From contig SAUG01000077.1 of NCBI GenBank assembly GCA_011316305.1, positions 310,001 to 374,000 of the forward strand: DNA of 64,000 nucleotides, read 5' to 3'. Positions 11,253 to 22,217 of this stretch are shown in pieces; position 1 is the stretch's first letter, and the number at the start of each line of letters is the position of its first letter. The notes beneath the pieces were generated by a model that saw only the letters and a list, made by a program, of their open reading frames with translations, had not been told where the DNA came from and searched no databases. The stretch comes from Rusavskia elegans (Eukaryota; Ascomycota; Lecanoromycetes; Teloschistales; Teloschistaceae). Position numbers and translations under genes: made by a program.

Positions 11253-13731
11253 CCTGTGGTACAATTATAGATTCGAGTACGACGGCTTGATCTAAATAGC
11301 TCTGGTCTCGGTCTAGGAGCTCTTTCCTACACTGGAGCGATGGACCGATAACTTTCCAGCGATCTTTGTCCGTGGCATATAGTAACTATATATCTTGTCG
11401 TAAAATTAGCGCTTCGGGGTTCTCCAATAGGTTTGGAAGCGGGGAAGGTTATTATGTCATTCGGAAGGAGCTCCGCAGACAATAATCCTATTGATTCGTT
11501 TACTTACTTTCATAATAGCATCACATGCGAGTTGTACTTAAGGATATCAACTGTGGACGATAGTAAGGGGGTTTCGCCGCGGGTCCGGATCCTAGCGAGT
11601 ATCATTGGTGGTGTAAAGCACTGCATCTTGGCTATAGCGGGGAATATCAACAGTCAAAGTGAGAAGAGCTAATGGTAGTGAGGCATTAACAACGCGGAGA
11701 TGCTGGAAGAGGTGATTGCACGGTAGTAAGGGGTTGAGCATTTGTATACTCCTGACAGAGCATATCGAACCGAGGCCGCTGCACCGTGAGGGGTCGTCTG
11801 CAGTAACGCAAACGGCCAACCAGACATGCAATAGAGATGTAACAGAGAACGTGGAAGGTGAAAGAAGACAGCAGCATCGAACGATATGACAAGTGTAAAA
11901 ATATCCTCTTACGTGTCCAGATCCGGTGGTCTCGAGTGGTATTATACAGACTTTGAACAATCTCCTCAGTCTCCAGCAAACTGTTGATAGTGTGACTGGA
12001 TTACGCCAACCATGACGAGTAGCAAACGACTTCTACCTTTGGCAATGCTGATCATGCAGAACCGGCACCATGTTGTAGCAAATTGGGTCCATGCAGTAGT
12101 ACCATGGGTACAAGAGACGCAGCGTACCTTCTGTTTTTTATCAGAGGATATCGTTCTCGGATAGTCTCCCGGTCGTATCACAAGATACTTCTGACGGTGG
12201 TTCGTAGTCTTCGCTCGCACTCGGCCGTCGGTCGGTAGCTTGTTTGCGCTCTTCCTGGATCGGGTATTATTCTAAGCAGTTCGTTAACATCTCAAGTAAT
12301 AGTATAACAATGCATAAAACAGGTAGCCATATAGACGTGGCAAAGGTGTATCCGCAAAGCCGCACGTGATAGTTGGCGGGGTATTATTGCGTTCGCCATA
12401 AGGCACGGTCGTACCCGTGTCACGTGATATGGTAACTTGCCCTGTAACCTTCATACACATCGTATTTTTATTTCCAATCTCAAGTCATAATCATTGTGCA
12501 CTCAATTCACTATACGTTCTACACAACATACGTTTTCTTCCATAATAATATCTACCTATTAGGTTCGACTCGATTTAGCATTTTCCCAATGTCCGACCAA
12601 CCATACATCGCGACATGGGGATTTGCGTCCCCATTTGTTCGCAGCCAAACGCCAGTCCATAAGCTCGCGGCTAGCTATTACATACCGAGTCGGTTGTTTT
12701 ATTAAGCTTTCCACTGCTCAAATACCAGAAAGAGTCATAAAGCTTCTTGTATCCCGCATATCCTTATTTACTCCTTGCCGCCTACAGATTGCTGATATTG
12801 CTCACAGCCATGTACAGACAAGCAAACGCATAGGTGAATAATGGATCCCCTTATGTTTGCGTGCGTGATCAGATGAAGCCGCTTGTGTCGGTCGTCTGTG
12901 CCACTGCTGAGCGAGTCGAGTCTATCACATGTAATGTGGGTAGCGCCGATTGGCAGGCAAGAGTTGAGCGGGCACAATTGAAATCTCTCCAGTCGAGGCA
13001 ACAAATGAATAGGTTTGAGAGTCTTACTCAAAAGTACACTTGTGCTTCAAACAGATCACCAATGATTACCGAGCCCTTTCATATTCCACACAGGAAGCCC
13101 GCAGATTGCAGAATATTCGACCAATAGGGAACAGTTTCCAATTCTTCTCGAGAGCTGCAACGAAGAAAATCAGACCATGATGTTGTACGAGAGCAAGACA
13201 TGACCAGCCAGATCAAGGTTTAGCAAACGGACGTAAGTAACACCATGCCGGATAACAGGTCGAGTGTCGGCCATTGTTCGATCAAGCTTATGTCCGCACG
13301 CCGCCATCTGTTGTGTAACAAAGTAAGCGTATCAGCATATCCCTAAGGTATTGCTATCATTCCCATACTATCAGTTGGGACGCTACGTTGTAGCGATCTT
13401 CACATGCAGCTAATGGAACTGTTTTCGGCCCCTATCCACATCAACCTCACAGTTCCTTACCTCAGGCCTGGAACATGGGGCTGGTAACGTTTGTGATTGT
13501 CACGTAGAACACGATCGCCTTATCCCCACATACCTTTGAGATGTCTACATCTTGCGTTGGGCTCCCTTCTCGCCCTCATGTCGCGAAGCCTTCGACAGGC
13601 TCTACGGCTCGTGAAGCCACTTACTCGGTTCGCGTCATCTTTCCAGTATCGCCACCAGGCATTAACTATCTGCCCTCCGCGAATCTTTACGAGTCTCAAA
13701 AAAGATCATACCGTCTGTCTTTTGCCCCGAC
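11253..13731. other. Gene-poor stretch
   Basis: About 2.5 kb without a supportable gene. Frames are short on both strands. Two CACGTGAT strings occur near 12363 and 12421; they could be bHLH-type sites but sit near no visible start. Probably degenerate sequence bordering the repeat island. Confidence 0.4.
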
Positions 13732-14377
13732 GTGCCCAAACAGCACTTTCTTTTGACTCAGGAAACTCCAGAATGCCAGCACACTACCCCAATCCGCCCA
13801 GTCCCGCCCGCATGCTACCACTCCGCCCCAGCAAGCACGCATCGTGGAGCTATCCGCCAAAACCAACCTTACGCCGCAGCACGACACCGACCTTCTACCC
13901 CAAGTAGCGCTCGTTACCACAGCGGCTATCAACCGTATCAACAGCAGCCGGGGGCACATGTTATCCCGCCGCATCATCAATACAAACCCCCACCGCAGAC
14001 GAGCTACGCGCAACCAGCAAGAATGCCAGGCGGTTCGGGGGGTGGACCGGGCGCCGAACCTGCTGCAGCGACCGCCTTGGGTTGGCACAGGCGCCATGCT
14101 CGTTAACGTAGCGCTGAACGCGAGCGTTGTTCCGAGTCCCATCCAGGCTGTGGCTGGCATGAAGATCGCTGCAGAAGGAATGCACGTCGTTGCCGAGGCG
14201 GTGGGTACTGTTGCATATGGAGTAAGCGCTGCTGCTCGTGAGATGAGTGCTTCATCTCACGGACAGGATGCCAATGCGGGGGACGGCTGTTGCGAATGCT
14301 ATTGTGGTAGTGGAGACGAACGCTGTGGGGAGTGCTGCTACCGTTGCGATAGATGCTGCAAGGGATGTTGTTGTTGA
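13732..14377 (+). CDS. Possible Pro/Gln/Tyr-rich protein with Cys-cluster C-terminus (frame break)
   Basis: Two overlapping frames look protein-like and probably belong to one gene. The first (13732-14106) is rich in Pro, Gln and Tyr (for example YHSGYQPYQQQPGAHVIPP). The second, which ends at 14377, carries an Ala/Gly/Val-rich helix (AVAGMKIAAEGMHVVAEAVG) and then a striking terminal cluster of 13 cysteines (CCECYCGSGDERCGECC, then YRCDRCCKGCCC). No clean intron joins them; a small indel or a non-consensus splice near 14030-14090 would be needed. It could be an intact gene with a misread frame, or a decaying one beside the RIP island. I do not recognise a family. Confidence 0.3.
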
Positions 14378-14753
14378 TTTACCCCTGTGCAAAGTGCTAG
14401 AGGCTACGACTGTCAGAGCATGCATTTGATGATGCAGTGGAGAGGTTGTCCACTACTGAGGGGGGTTGCAATAGCCATCCTGGAGGCTCATCGGTTGAGT
14501 ATCTCATCGAGACGTGAACTAATGAATGTAAATTATGGAAGCAAATAGTTTAGAATATTAGATTTTGAACAATAGCAACCATATCCAGCGATCCGATATC
14601 GTTCCACGCCTTTTCCGGACTGTGGAGTCTCGCTATATGCAAGCGTCGCAGTGCTGGCAGGGCATGATGGCGGTGGTAGATGGTTTCCGATGATGTTGGT
14701 GCTACAAGACAGGCAAGTCGCAAGGGGGTGGGTTGGTTGTAGAACATGTTATA
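14378..14753. other. Short spacer before the AT-rich island
   Basis: Normal base composition; no gene. Composition changes sharply to AT-rich shortly after 14754. Confidence 0.35.
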
Positions 14754-14768
14754 GGGTATGACAAAAAT
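14754..14768 (+). repeat. Left copy of 15-bp direct repeat at the island border
   Basis: GGGTATGACAAAAAT, identical to 19618-19632. The two copies sit at or just outside the two ends of the AT-rich island. Confidence 0.6.
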
Positions 14769-14769
14769 T

Positions 14770-14846
14770 TAGTTAATTTGTTTTGGTTTTGGTGTCCGGT
14801 AAACCAGTGGTTCGGTAAGCAAATCAGGCGTTAGTATACTAGTATC
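14770..14846 (+). repeat. Left arm of long inverted repeat
   Basis: TAGTTAATTTG through GTTAGTATACT matches the reverse complement of 16841-16917 over ~77 bp with scattered C/T and G/A differences, as expected if both arms were mutated by RIP. It could be a terminal inverted repeat of a DNA transposon into which LTR elements later inserted. Confidence 0.6.
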
Positions 14847-15719
14847 GAATATACAGTAGCAGAACTTATACTCTAGTTAAATTAACGTAAATAAAAGTTC
14901 TTTAGAAATTGAATTTTAATTTAAATTTACTTAGTAATATAATATATTCTTCTATCGATAATTTAATATAGAATTTTTATAGATAAATATACTTCGTAGT
15001 TATCGTTTCTTTTTTTTTTCTTTTATTAGTAATACAAGTTCTGTAATACTATACTCTCGTAAATATTACGATTTACGAAAATCTTTTACGTACGTATATA
15101 CTTCTATAATAGCTATACTGTAGTTAAATTAAACGATAATGTCTTTTTATATTTGTAATAACTATATCTATCCGCGCGGATATCGACTATCTCGTTATAG
15201 CTAGAGCATTCTATTTTAACTTCGATAAAAATCTTTTTTTTATCGCTTTTAAAACGTACTATCCGACTTTTCTATCTCTTTTTAATTTAATTAATCGGGC
15301 AAAATTTCTAGCTATAGTAGCTAGCGTACTAACTAACAGTTTTTTATAGCTAGCGACTCTTTTAAAACTACGTAGGCTAAAGAATATTTTAATAATTTAA
15401 CGAAACGTTTAGATACGGACCGTATTAATTTTTTCTATAAAAGTTTCTATTATATATACTCGCGTTTCTTATCTAATTCTACTAATATATCTAATATCTA
15501 TGAAAAAATATACTATTTTCTTATAGTTATTACTCGCGCGATCTATTAAAAGTTTATAAAATTCTTTCTAGTACTAATATTTACGAAAAGTGTATTAAAT
15601 CTAAAAAACTATATAATATAATTATATCCAAGTCGATTAATAGATTTTATATCTTTTTTTCTTTATATATTTTCTAATACTAGAAAAAAAGTATCTTTAA
15701 TTCGAAAAAACTAAATTCT

Positions 15720-16128
15720 TGTAACGTCCCTGTATATCAAAAAGCGTTACGTTCGAGTCTAGCTACAGCCGTAGACGTAGTCCGAACAATTAAATAGTAA
15801 AGGAATTCTAGCGTAAATTATTATAACTAATTCTATATAGCCGTAGAAATACGGTTACGATATTACGAGATATCTTTATTATAAAATAATTAAAAAGAGA
15901 ATAGTAGAGACGTATTTAATAATTATATTAACGACTAACGAAAGAAGCTATCTATAGAAGTAATAAGCAATATATATATTAAAAGTAACCGTAAAGACCG
16001 ATAGATAATCGCGTACTAAAAGTTCTATTAGAAGGAACGATTATAGCGGCTATCGGCGGCTATAGATAATTGGACTCGCTTGTCTAGCCAATTTTTCAGA
16101 GAACTTCTATAGAATCGTGGACGTAACA
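15720..16128 (-). repeat. LTR copy A (inverted)
   Basis: Starts TGTAACGTCC and ends GGACGTAACA, so the termini are near-inverse (TG...CA). Its sequence is the degenerate reverse complement of the two direct copies further right. About 409 bp. Confidence 0.65.
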
Positions 16129-16257
16129 ATAAAGGATACGATAATATATTTGAAATTTCTATTAATAGAAGTTTTTCCTAAATTCTATATCGGATTTTTT
16201 AAAAAAGTATCGGATAAAATATAAATAGTAAAAGATTAGTACTATATAAAAAGAAAA

Positions 16258-16413
16258 GAGTATAAAATTAAAAAAATCTTCGATAAACGAAGGAAAACGG
16301 ACGAATTTCTAATTAAATAGAAAGGATTCCCCGACGAGAAAAATATATAGAAACCGAAGAAATACTTTAAAAACGCCTAGACGTCTTTAAAGAAATTTAG
16401 AAAAATAATATAA
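16258..16413 (+). pseudogene. Chromodomain relic of a Ty3/gypsy (chromovirus) integrase
   Basis: One plus-strand frame reads through three TAG stops as a chromodomain: KKIFDKRRKTDEFLIK, stop, KGFPDEKNI, stop, KPKKYFKNA, stop, TSLKKF. The first two stops stand exactly where chromodomains have Trp (the WKGYP and TWEP positions), so TGG changed to TAG; the third suits a Gln. All are RIP-type changes. A polypurine string (AAAAGGGG) and an LTR follow directly, which is the normal order at the 3' end of a chromovirus. Confidence 0.78.
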
Positions 16414-16422
16414 AAGGGGCCG

Positions 16423-16839
16423 TATTACGTCTACGATTCTACGGAAGTACTTTAGAAAATTAACCGATTAAACGAAACTAATTATCTATAGCCGCTTTAG
16501 CCGCTATAGCCGTTTTAATCGACTTTATAAAGGAGATTTTTAGTAGACGGCCGCCTGTCGGTACTATCGGCTATTTTTATTATATATATCGTTTTCTATT
16601 CCTATTAGATAGCTTTTTTCGTTAGTTATTAATATATTTACTAAATACTGCCCTCGTTCCTTTTATAATTAACTACGTATCGAAGATACTTTATAATATT
16701 ATAACTTTATTTCTACGGCTTTATAAAATTAGTTTTGATAATCTACGCTAGAACTCCTTTATAATTTAGTAGTTCGGACTACGTCTACGGCTATAGCTAG
16801 GCTCAAGCGTAACGTTTTCTGATATACAAAGACGTTACA
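16423..16839 (+). repeat. LTR copy B, preceded by a polypurine tract
   Basis: Begins TATTACGTCTACG (RIP-mutated TG start) and ends ACGTTACA. About 417 bp, matching copy C in the same orientation and copy A inverted. The string AAAAGGGGCC immediately before it looks like the polypurine tract that primes plus-strand synthesis, making this a 3' LTR. Confidence 0.68.
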
Positions 16840-16840
16840 A

Positions 16841-16917
16841 ATATTAGTATACTAACGTTTAATTTGTTTATCGAGCTATTGATTTACCGGGTATTAAAAC
16901 CAAAATCAAATTAACTA
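16841..16917 (-). repeat. Right arm of long inverted repeat
   Basis: Reverse complement of 14770-14846 with RIP-like differences. It starts two bases after the end of LTR copy B. Confidence 0.6.
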
Positions 16918-18737
16918 TATACTACTAAAATTTAAAAATTATAGATTGAAGATTATTATTTATACGGAAAAATCGGATATTTTAAAAAAAATTATCTAAT
17001 TAAAAAAACAATAGAAACGACCGTATATTAATTCGAAATAATAAAGAAATTATTTAAAAAAAAGGCAAGAAAATATATAATAAAAGTTAGTTAACTTGCT
17101 ATAATAATTATTACTTTATCTATTTATTAGATTAAAAAGAATCAAAGTACTATTCTATAAAACTAAAAGTAAAAAGAATTAAAAAATTGATTATAAAATC
17201 TAAATTATATTAAATTGAAATATCTTTTATATTAATATTTAAAATTAAAATCGGAAAGTATTAAATAATAGCTTTAATAAATACAAAAAAATAAAATAAA
17301 ATTATAAAGAAACTATACGAAGAAATTATAGAATATATTCTAAAACGTTTTATAGAAAATAAAAAAATTATAGAAATTAAAATTAAAATAAAAAAAAAAT
17401 TTATTAGAATTATAAGCTTTATATTAAATATAAATCTAAAATAGTACGTCGTTCCAAAAATCAAAAAGTATTTTAAAAAAAATCGATTTCTGAAATACCA
17501 ATACGAGAAAGCAATTCGGAAAAAAAAATAGAAGTATAGATAATATACTTTTTTATAATAAAAATCTTTTTTATAAAAAACTCGACGTTACGTTTTTCTC
17601 GGATTATTAATAAATTCGAATTTTAGATAAGAAATTTAAAAGAGGCGAAATATAAAAAATAAAAATTTGGAAAAAATACGAATATCTATTATAACGATTA
17701 GCCGATTTATATAATAAAAGCAAAAAACTAATTAAAAATATAGATAGATTATATTTAAATAAATAAATAGAGTAAATATAACTATATTCTAAAATAGAAT
17801 TCGAATATAAAATAAAAAACGCCAGATTCTATACTAAATATATAACTAAAAGACGAAAAATTGAATTAATTTCTATTTTTATTGTTCTAGAATAAAATAG
17901 TAGCTAAAAAAATAAAAATTAGCTAAAACTTTAAAAGATCCGAAAATAATCTATAATATTAATATATAATTTAAATTAAAAGAAATATCGGATAAAAGAA
18001 TTTTTAACTAGATATTTTTTTTATATATTTATCGCTTTCGCTAGCTGAAAAAAATTAAATTTCTTTAGAAATCGATTAAATTCTTCTAAATTTAAATCCG
18101 ATATTAATCTATAGAATATCTTTTACGCGATTAATATAAAACTATCAGTCGAATTAAAAGAAATAGAATTATTAATTTTATCAAATTTTAATAAAACGCG
18201 CTGTTTTTCGATAATAAAATTATCTTTTTTCTTTTTAAAAGTTTTAAAATATTAAATAAAGCGAATTTATTTCGTAAATAACTAATAAAGGTTAAACTCG
18301 CGAATAGATAAATTATTATAAATCTTTTTATAATAGAAATATAATAACTAAATTTATTAGTTTTTTTTTTAAAATATTCGGATATAATATTTTCGATTTC
18401 GATATAAAACTTCGTTTTTTCGGATTTAAATCGCTTCTCTTAGAAAATTAATAGAATATACTAAAGATAAAAATAAAAACGTATAAATCGATTCTAAAAT
18501 AAATATATTATACGGCCTTTTAGATTTTATAAACTTTTAATAAATCGCGCGAGCAGCGATTATAAAGAAATAGTATTATTATCTTTCAATACTATATATA
18601 TTAGTAAAATTTTAGATAAAAAAAATAGAACGATATATAGCAAATTAAATAAAGAAAAAAAGAATTTAATAGAAATAAAACGGATTAATATCCCGTAGAT
18701 ACGATACGTTAAATAAAAAAAGTTATAGAAAAAGCCG

Positions 18738-19141
18738 TATTACGTCTATAATTCTATAAAAATACTTTCATTTAATAATTAGATAAACGAACTAATAGTT
18801 TAATCTAGTTAGAGTCGCTAGAAATATAGAACCGTCGCTATTTAATAGGCCGGCCCTATTGAACGTATCGACTCTATTACTATATATATTACTTTTTATA
18901 TCTAGTAGATTGCTTCTTTTAATAGTTATTAATATAATTACTAAATATAATTGTATTTCTTTTATAATTAACTATTAAATAAAAACGTTTTATAAAATTA
19001 TAATTTTACTTCTACAGCTATATAAAACAAATTACGATAATCTACGCTAGGATTCTTTTACTATTTAGTAGTTTTGACTACGTCTACGGCTATACTAGCT
19101 AGATTCGAACGTAACGTCTTCTAATATATAAAAACGTTACA
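18738..19141 (+). repeat. LTR copy C
   Basis: Same orientation as copy B and about 404 bp, ending AAAACGTTACA. A shared block (AATCTACGCTAG, ACTACGTCTACGGCTAT) makes the alignment to copies A and B plain. A purine-rich string precedes it. Confidence 0.63.
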
Positions 19142-19617
19142 GTATAATAGATAGATATAGCGAAAATATTAGATATTTATAATTATTTATAACGTCGAAA
19201 AAAAATAGACCGAAAACTGCGAATAACGAAGCTATATTTATATAGTAGAAGATTCGTAATCGCGAATAAAAAAGAAAATAATTAAATAGAAATAATTAAA
19301 CGCGCTATAAACTTTATTTGACGAATATATCTAGACTGGCCGTTTTGTCGGATTTCGAACCCGGATCGGAGGAACCGACCCGAGTTTCTAACCGTATTAG
19401 AAAGGAAACTAACTTTAACTAGTAATTTAGACGCGTTAGCCACGTTTATCGCGAAGTCGGATCGCTACTTTGGACCGAAGTGGCCAATCTGAATATACCT
19501 TTAGCTGTAAAAATTTCTTTATACGTGAATACAATAATCGTTGCCGTATATAATATTGATAAAACATACATGTATGTATAAAAACTCAATATGACCCCAG
19601 ACAGGAGCCCCCAGGGG

Positions 19618-19632
19618 GGGTATGACAAAAAT
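19618..19632 (+). repeat. Right copy of 15-bp direct repeat at the island border
   Basis: Identical to 14754-14768. It stands between the end of the AT-rich island and the tRNA-like gene. Confidence 0.55.
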
Positions 19633-19676
19633 AAGTCAAACTTTATTCATTGATTTGTGCTAGGACGTAGAAAACA

Positions 19677-19748
19677 GCTTCCTTGGTCCAATGGTTAGGA
19701 TTCCACCCTTCCAAGGTGGAGGTCCGTGTTCGATTCACGGAGGTTGCA
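19677..19748 (+). tRNA. tRNA-Gly(TCC), possibly defective
   Basis: The cloverleaf is easy to draw: D arm GTCC/GGAT, anticodon stem CCACC/GGTGG with loop CTTCCAA (anticodon TCC), T arm CCGTG/CACGG around TTCGATT, then AGGTTGC and discriminator A. A and B boxes are normal and a T-run (ATTTTTTG) follows as a Pol III terminator. The 5' acceptor strand GCTTCCT pairs with AGGTTGC except for two adjacent T-T mismatches at pairs 3 and 4. The gene may therefore be a pseudogene or have lost its true 5' end by rearrangement at the island border. Confidence 0.72.
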
Positions 19749-19905
19749 CGGATTTTTTGCTTTTTTTGACTCTTGGCTTCCTTTCGAAGAGGCGATCTAC
19801 CGAGTCATACGACGTAATTTTACATCTTTATTCAACTCTGGCGGTATTTTCGTAAGCCGCCTAGGGTCATAAGTTGGCCGTATATACATGGAACAGTACA
19901 ATCTA

Positions 19906-22217
19906 CTACACATTTCCACCCTGTTCCCCCATTATTGACTCTTCGAACCGTCGAGCAATCTCCAGCGTCTCGGCATCCAACCTGCTCCCACCAAGAAAAG
20001 TGATACTAAACGGTAACCGTCCACTACTGGAACTTCCAGACGACTTCGGCACTGGATACGTGCCGGCAGGAACAGCCACGGCACAAAGATCTAAAACATT
20101 CGCAGAATGGGAGAACATCCCCAGAGCGCTATTCCTTGCGATGGGATCCGCAAGTACCTCGTCCACAGTCCAATGCGTGGGCGCAGTTGGAACCACAACA
20201 ACGTCAACACCCGACAAGCTGTATGCGAAGACCTTTTCGGCTTGGCGGGTGTAAAGTGCTTTTGCCTGAAGGTCTCTATAAGCTTCAACGGCAGTACTTT
20301 GTCGAGCTTCGACTGCATCGAATATCTCCCTGATGACAGGATGTAGATGATCCCGGTTCTTATCCAGCCAATCGTCAGGCAAATTGGCGAGCCGTTCGGA
20401 TACGAATGTTCCGTCATATAATAGCTTTCCAGCCTGTTCAAAAGGGCTCCAGTCAATTGGGAGCAGGTGACCCCCCAAGGCTTCGAGCCTCGTGACGGCG
20501 TCGTTGAAAAGCCGCCGATAGTCCGGACTGCAAACGGCTAGAGACTCCGGGGATGGTATGCCGAACCTGAAGCTGGTCGCCTGGGGTCCGGTCGAATTGA
20601 CATGCCTCTGGATTGGCGCTGCCGCTTTGGAGTATCGATCATCCTCGTCATAGCTCGTGCATAGATCCCATATCGTTCGAGCGTCATTGACATTACTAGC
20701 AATCAATGCGATGCAGTCCATCGACAAGCAAGCTGGCGTTACGCCTTGGCAAGATATCAGTCCTCTGGTAGGCTTGTAACCGACTACGCCGTTGAATCCA
20801 GCTGGGACCCTGCCGCTCCCTGCCGCTGCAAGGGCATTAGTCAAGTCAACTTGTACGTTCCTCATGTCTTGGTTCTAACGTACTGTCTGTGGCAAGTGAG
20901 AATGTCACAAGCCCGGCTCCGACGCTCACACAGCTGCCCGATGATGATCCTCCTGATATGTAATCATGGTTGAAGACGGACCGTGGAACCCCAAAGGGGG
21001 AACGGCAACCTGTGAGGCCAGTGGCTAGCTGGTCGAGATTAGTCTTACCGATGAATATCGCGCCTTCTTGCAGCAGAATGTCATATGATGGTGAAGATTT
21101 CGGAGGCACTCGTGCTAGAGGAGTGCATGCTGTGGTGGTAGGTATCCCAGCGACATCGATACTATCCTTTACACTAAATGGTACGCCATACAAGGGTGGT
21201 AGCTTGGTCTTATCGGGCCACCTTGCTTCGATGTCCTTTGCTCTTTCCATCACTAACGCTTTCGTTTCGAGATGAATCCATACGGCGGGATCGGTATGTT
21301 TGTAATCTACAATCTTTCCGAAGATGGTCTCTATTACGGTAGTAGGCGAGAGTCCTTTTCTGTACAGACTTTGCAGGTTCGAAATACTGAGATCACCACC
21401 GTAGTGTGCTGGAAGGTTTTTAGGGGCTGTACGGGCGCCGAGGACCACATCATCTGATGCCAAAGGGGCTAGTGTCTCCACAACAGGCTGGAGAGAAGCA
21501 ATGAATCCAAAGAGACCTTCGCTACAATGGATCATGTCAAGTGTAGGACACTTGAAGCTATCATTGTAGCCTGCAGTAGCTTCTTCTATTCCACCTGCAG
21601 CACCTGTAAGTCGATACTACCTGGGAATTGAGTGTATTGCTATGCTCACAGCACTCGAAGCCGCGGTCATTGGCTTCCCTCAATGTAGTAGCAAAGCAGC
21701 ACTCCGTCGTTACTCCACAGATTATCAAATGGGTGATTGCTTTTGCTTTGAGCTTGTCCATGAGAGCGGTATTCCAGAATGCCCCCTTGCCAGGTTTGTC
21801 GATCACGATCTCGCCGGGTAGCGGTTGCAGTTCGTCCGCGATGTCATGACCTTTTTCTCCACGAACTAATAATCGTCCCATCTCTCCGGTGTCACCGATA
21901 ACTTTGAGATACTGTGCGTTCTCGGGAGAGCCATTTTGCCGTATCAACTTGGAAGATGGACAATCGGACAGATCCGGTTTGTGGCCCTCTCGAGTATGAA
22001 AGATAGCCAGACGGGCTTGACGACACGACTCGAGGAGCTTCTTGACCGGGGAGATGGAGGCTTGGACAGCTTCGAGCGAGCCACCTTGAATCTCTCCGAA
22101 GCCATTGGGGAGTAAGAAGTCCCTTTGCATATCAATGACAAGTAAGGCTGTATGCGCAGGAGAGAAAACGAAGGGGTATGGTTTTGCATCAATGGCGAGC
22201 ATCGTCGGGTGTGCCAT
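19906..22217 (-). CDS. Fused isochorismatase-type hydrolase and allophanate-hydrolase-like amidase
   Basis: Three exons (22217-21650, 21603-20884, 20825-19906) give one 735-aa protein. Residues 1 to ~215 are a cysteine hydrolase of the isochorismatase family with Asp29 (LLVIDMQRDF), Lys141 (IDKPGKGAF) and Cys174 (GVTTECC); HTREGHKPDLSD and LREANDRGFEC recall bacterial biuret hydrolases. The 46-bp first intron joins it in frame through CAAGGIEEATAGYNDSF to the family's normal end (LDMIHCSEGLFGF), then to an amidase-signature domain. That domain has Lys in PFSVKDSID, the cis-Ser in ISGGSSSGS and the nucleophile in ATDTAGSGRVPAG, the wording typical of allophanate hydrolases; LDLCAVAVPAGTY is also typical. 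The extra C-terminal domain of bacterial AtzF and of urea amidolyase is absent. Inferred role: biuret to allophanate to ammonia and CO2, or a related ureide. Ureidoacrylate-type hydrolysis is an alternative. An NCS1 permease is divergent to it. Confidence 0.85.

Larger units (their letters stand above)
14750..19440. mobile_element. RIP-degraded nested transposon island
   Basis: About 4.7 kb of extremely AT-rich sequence, dense in TA dinucleotides and stop codons in all frames, between stretches of ordinary composition. It contains three copies of a ~0.4-kb LTR (15720-16128 inverted; 16423-16839 and 18738-19141 direct), a chromodomain relic just before the middle LTR, a polypurine-tract-like string, and a pair of ~77-bp inverted repeats. 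The segment around 15480-15720 also resembles the reverse complement of about 18440-18600. This is what nested retroelements mutated by RIP look like. No intact gene remains. Internal boundaries are estimates. Confidence 0.88.
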
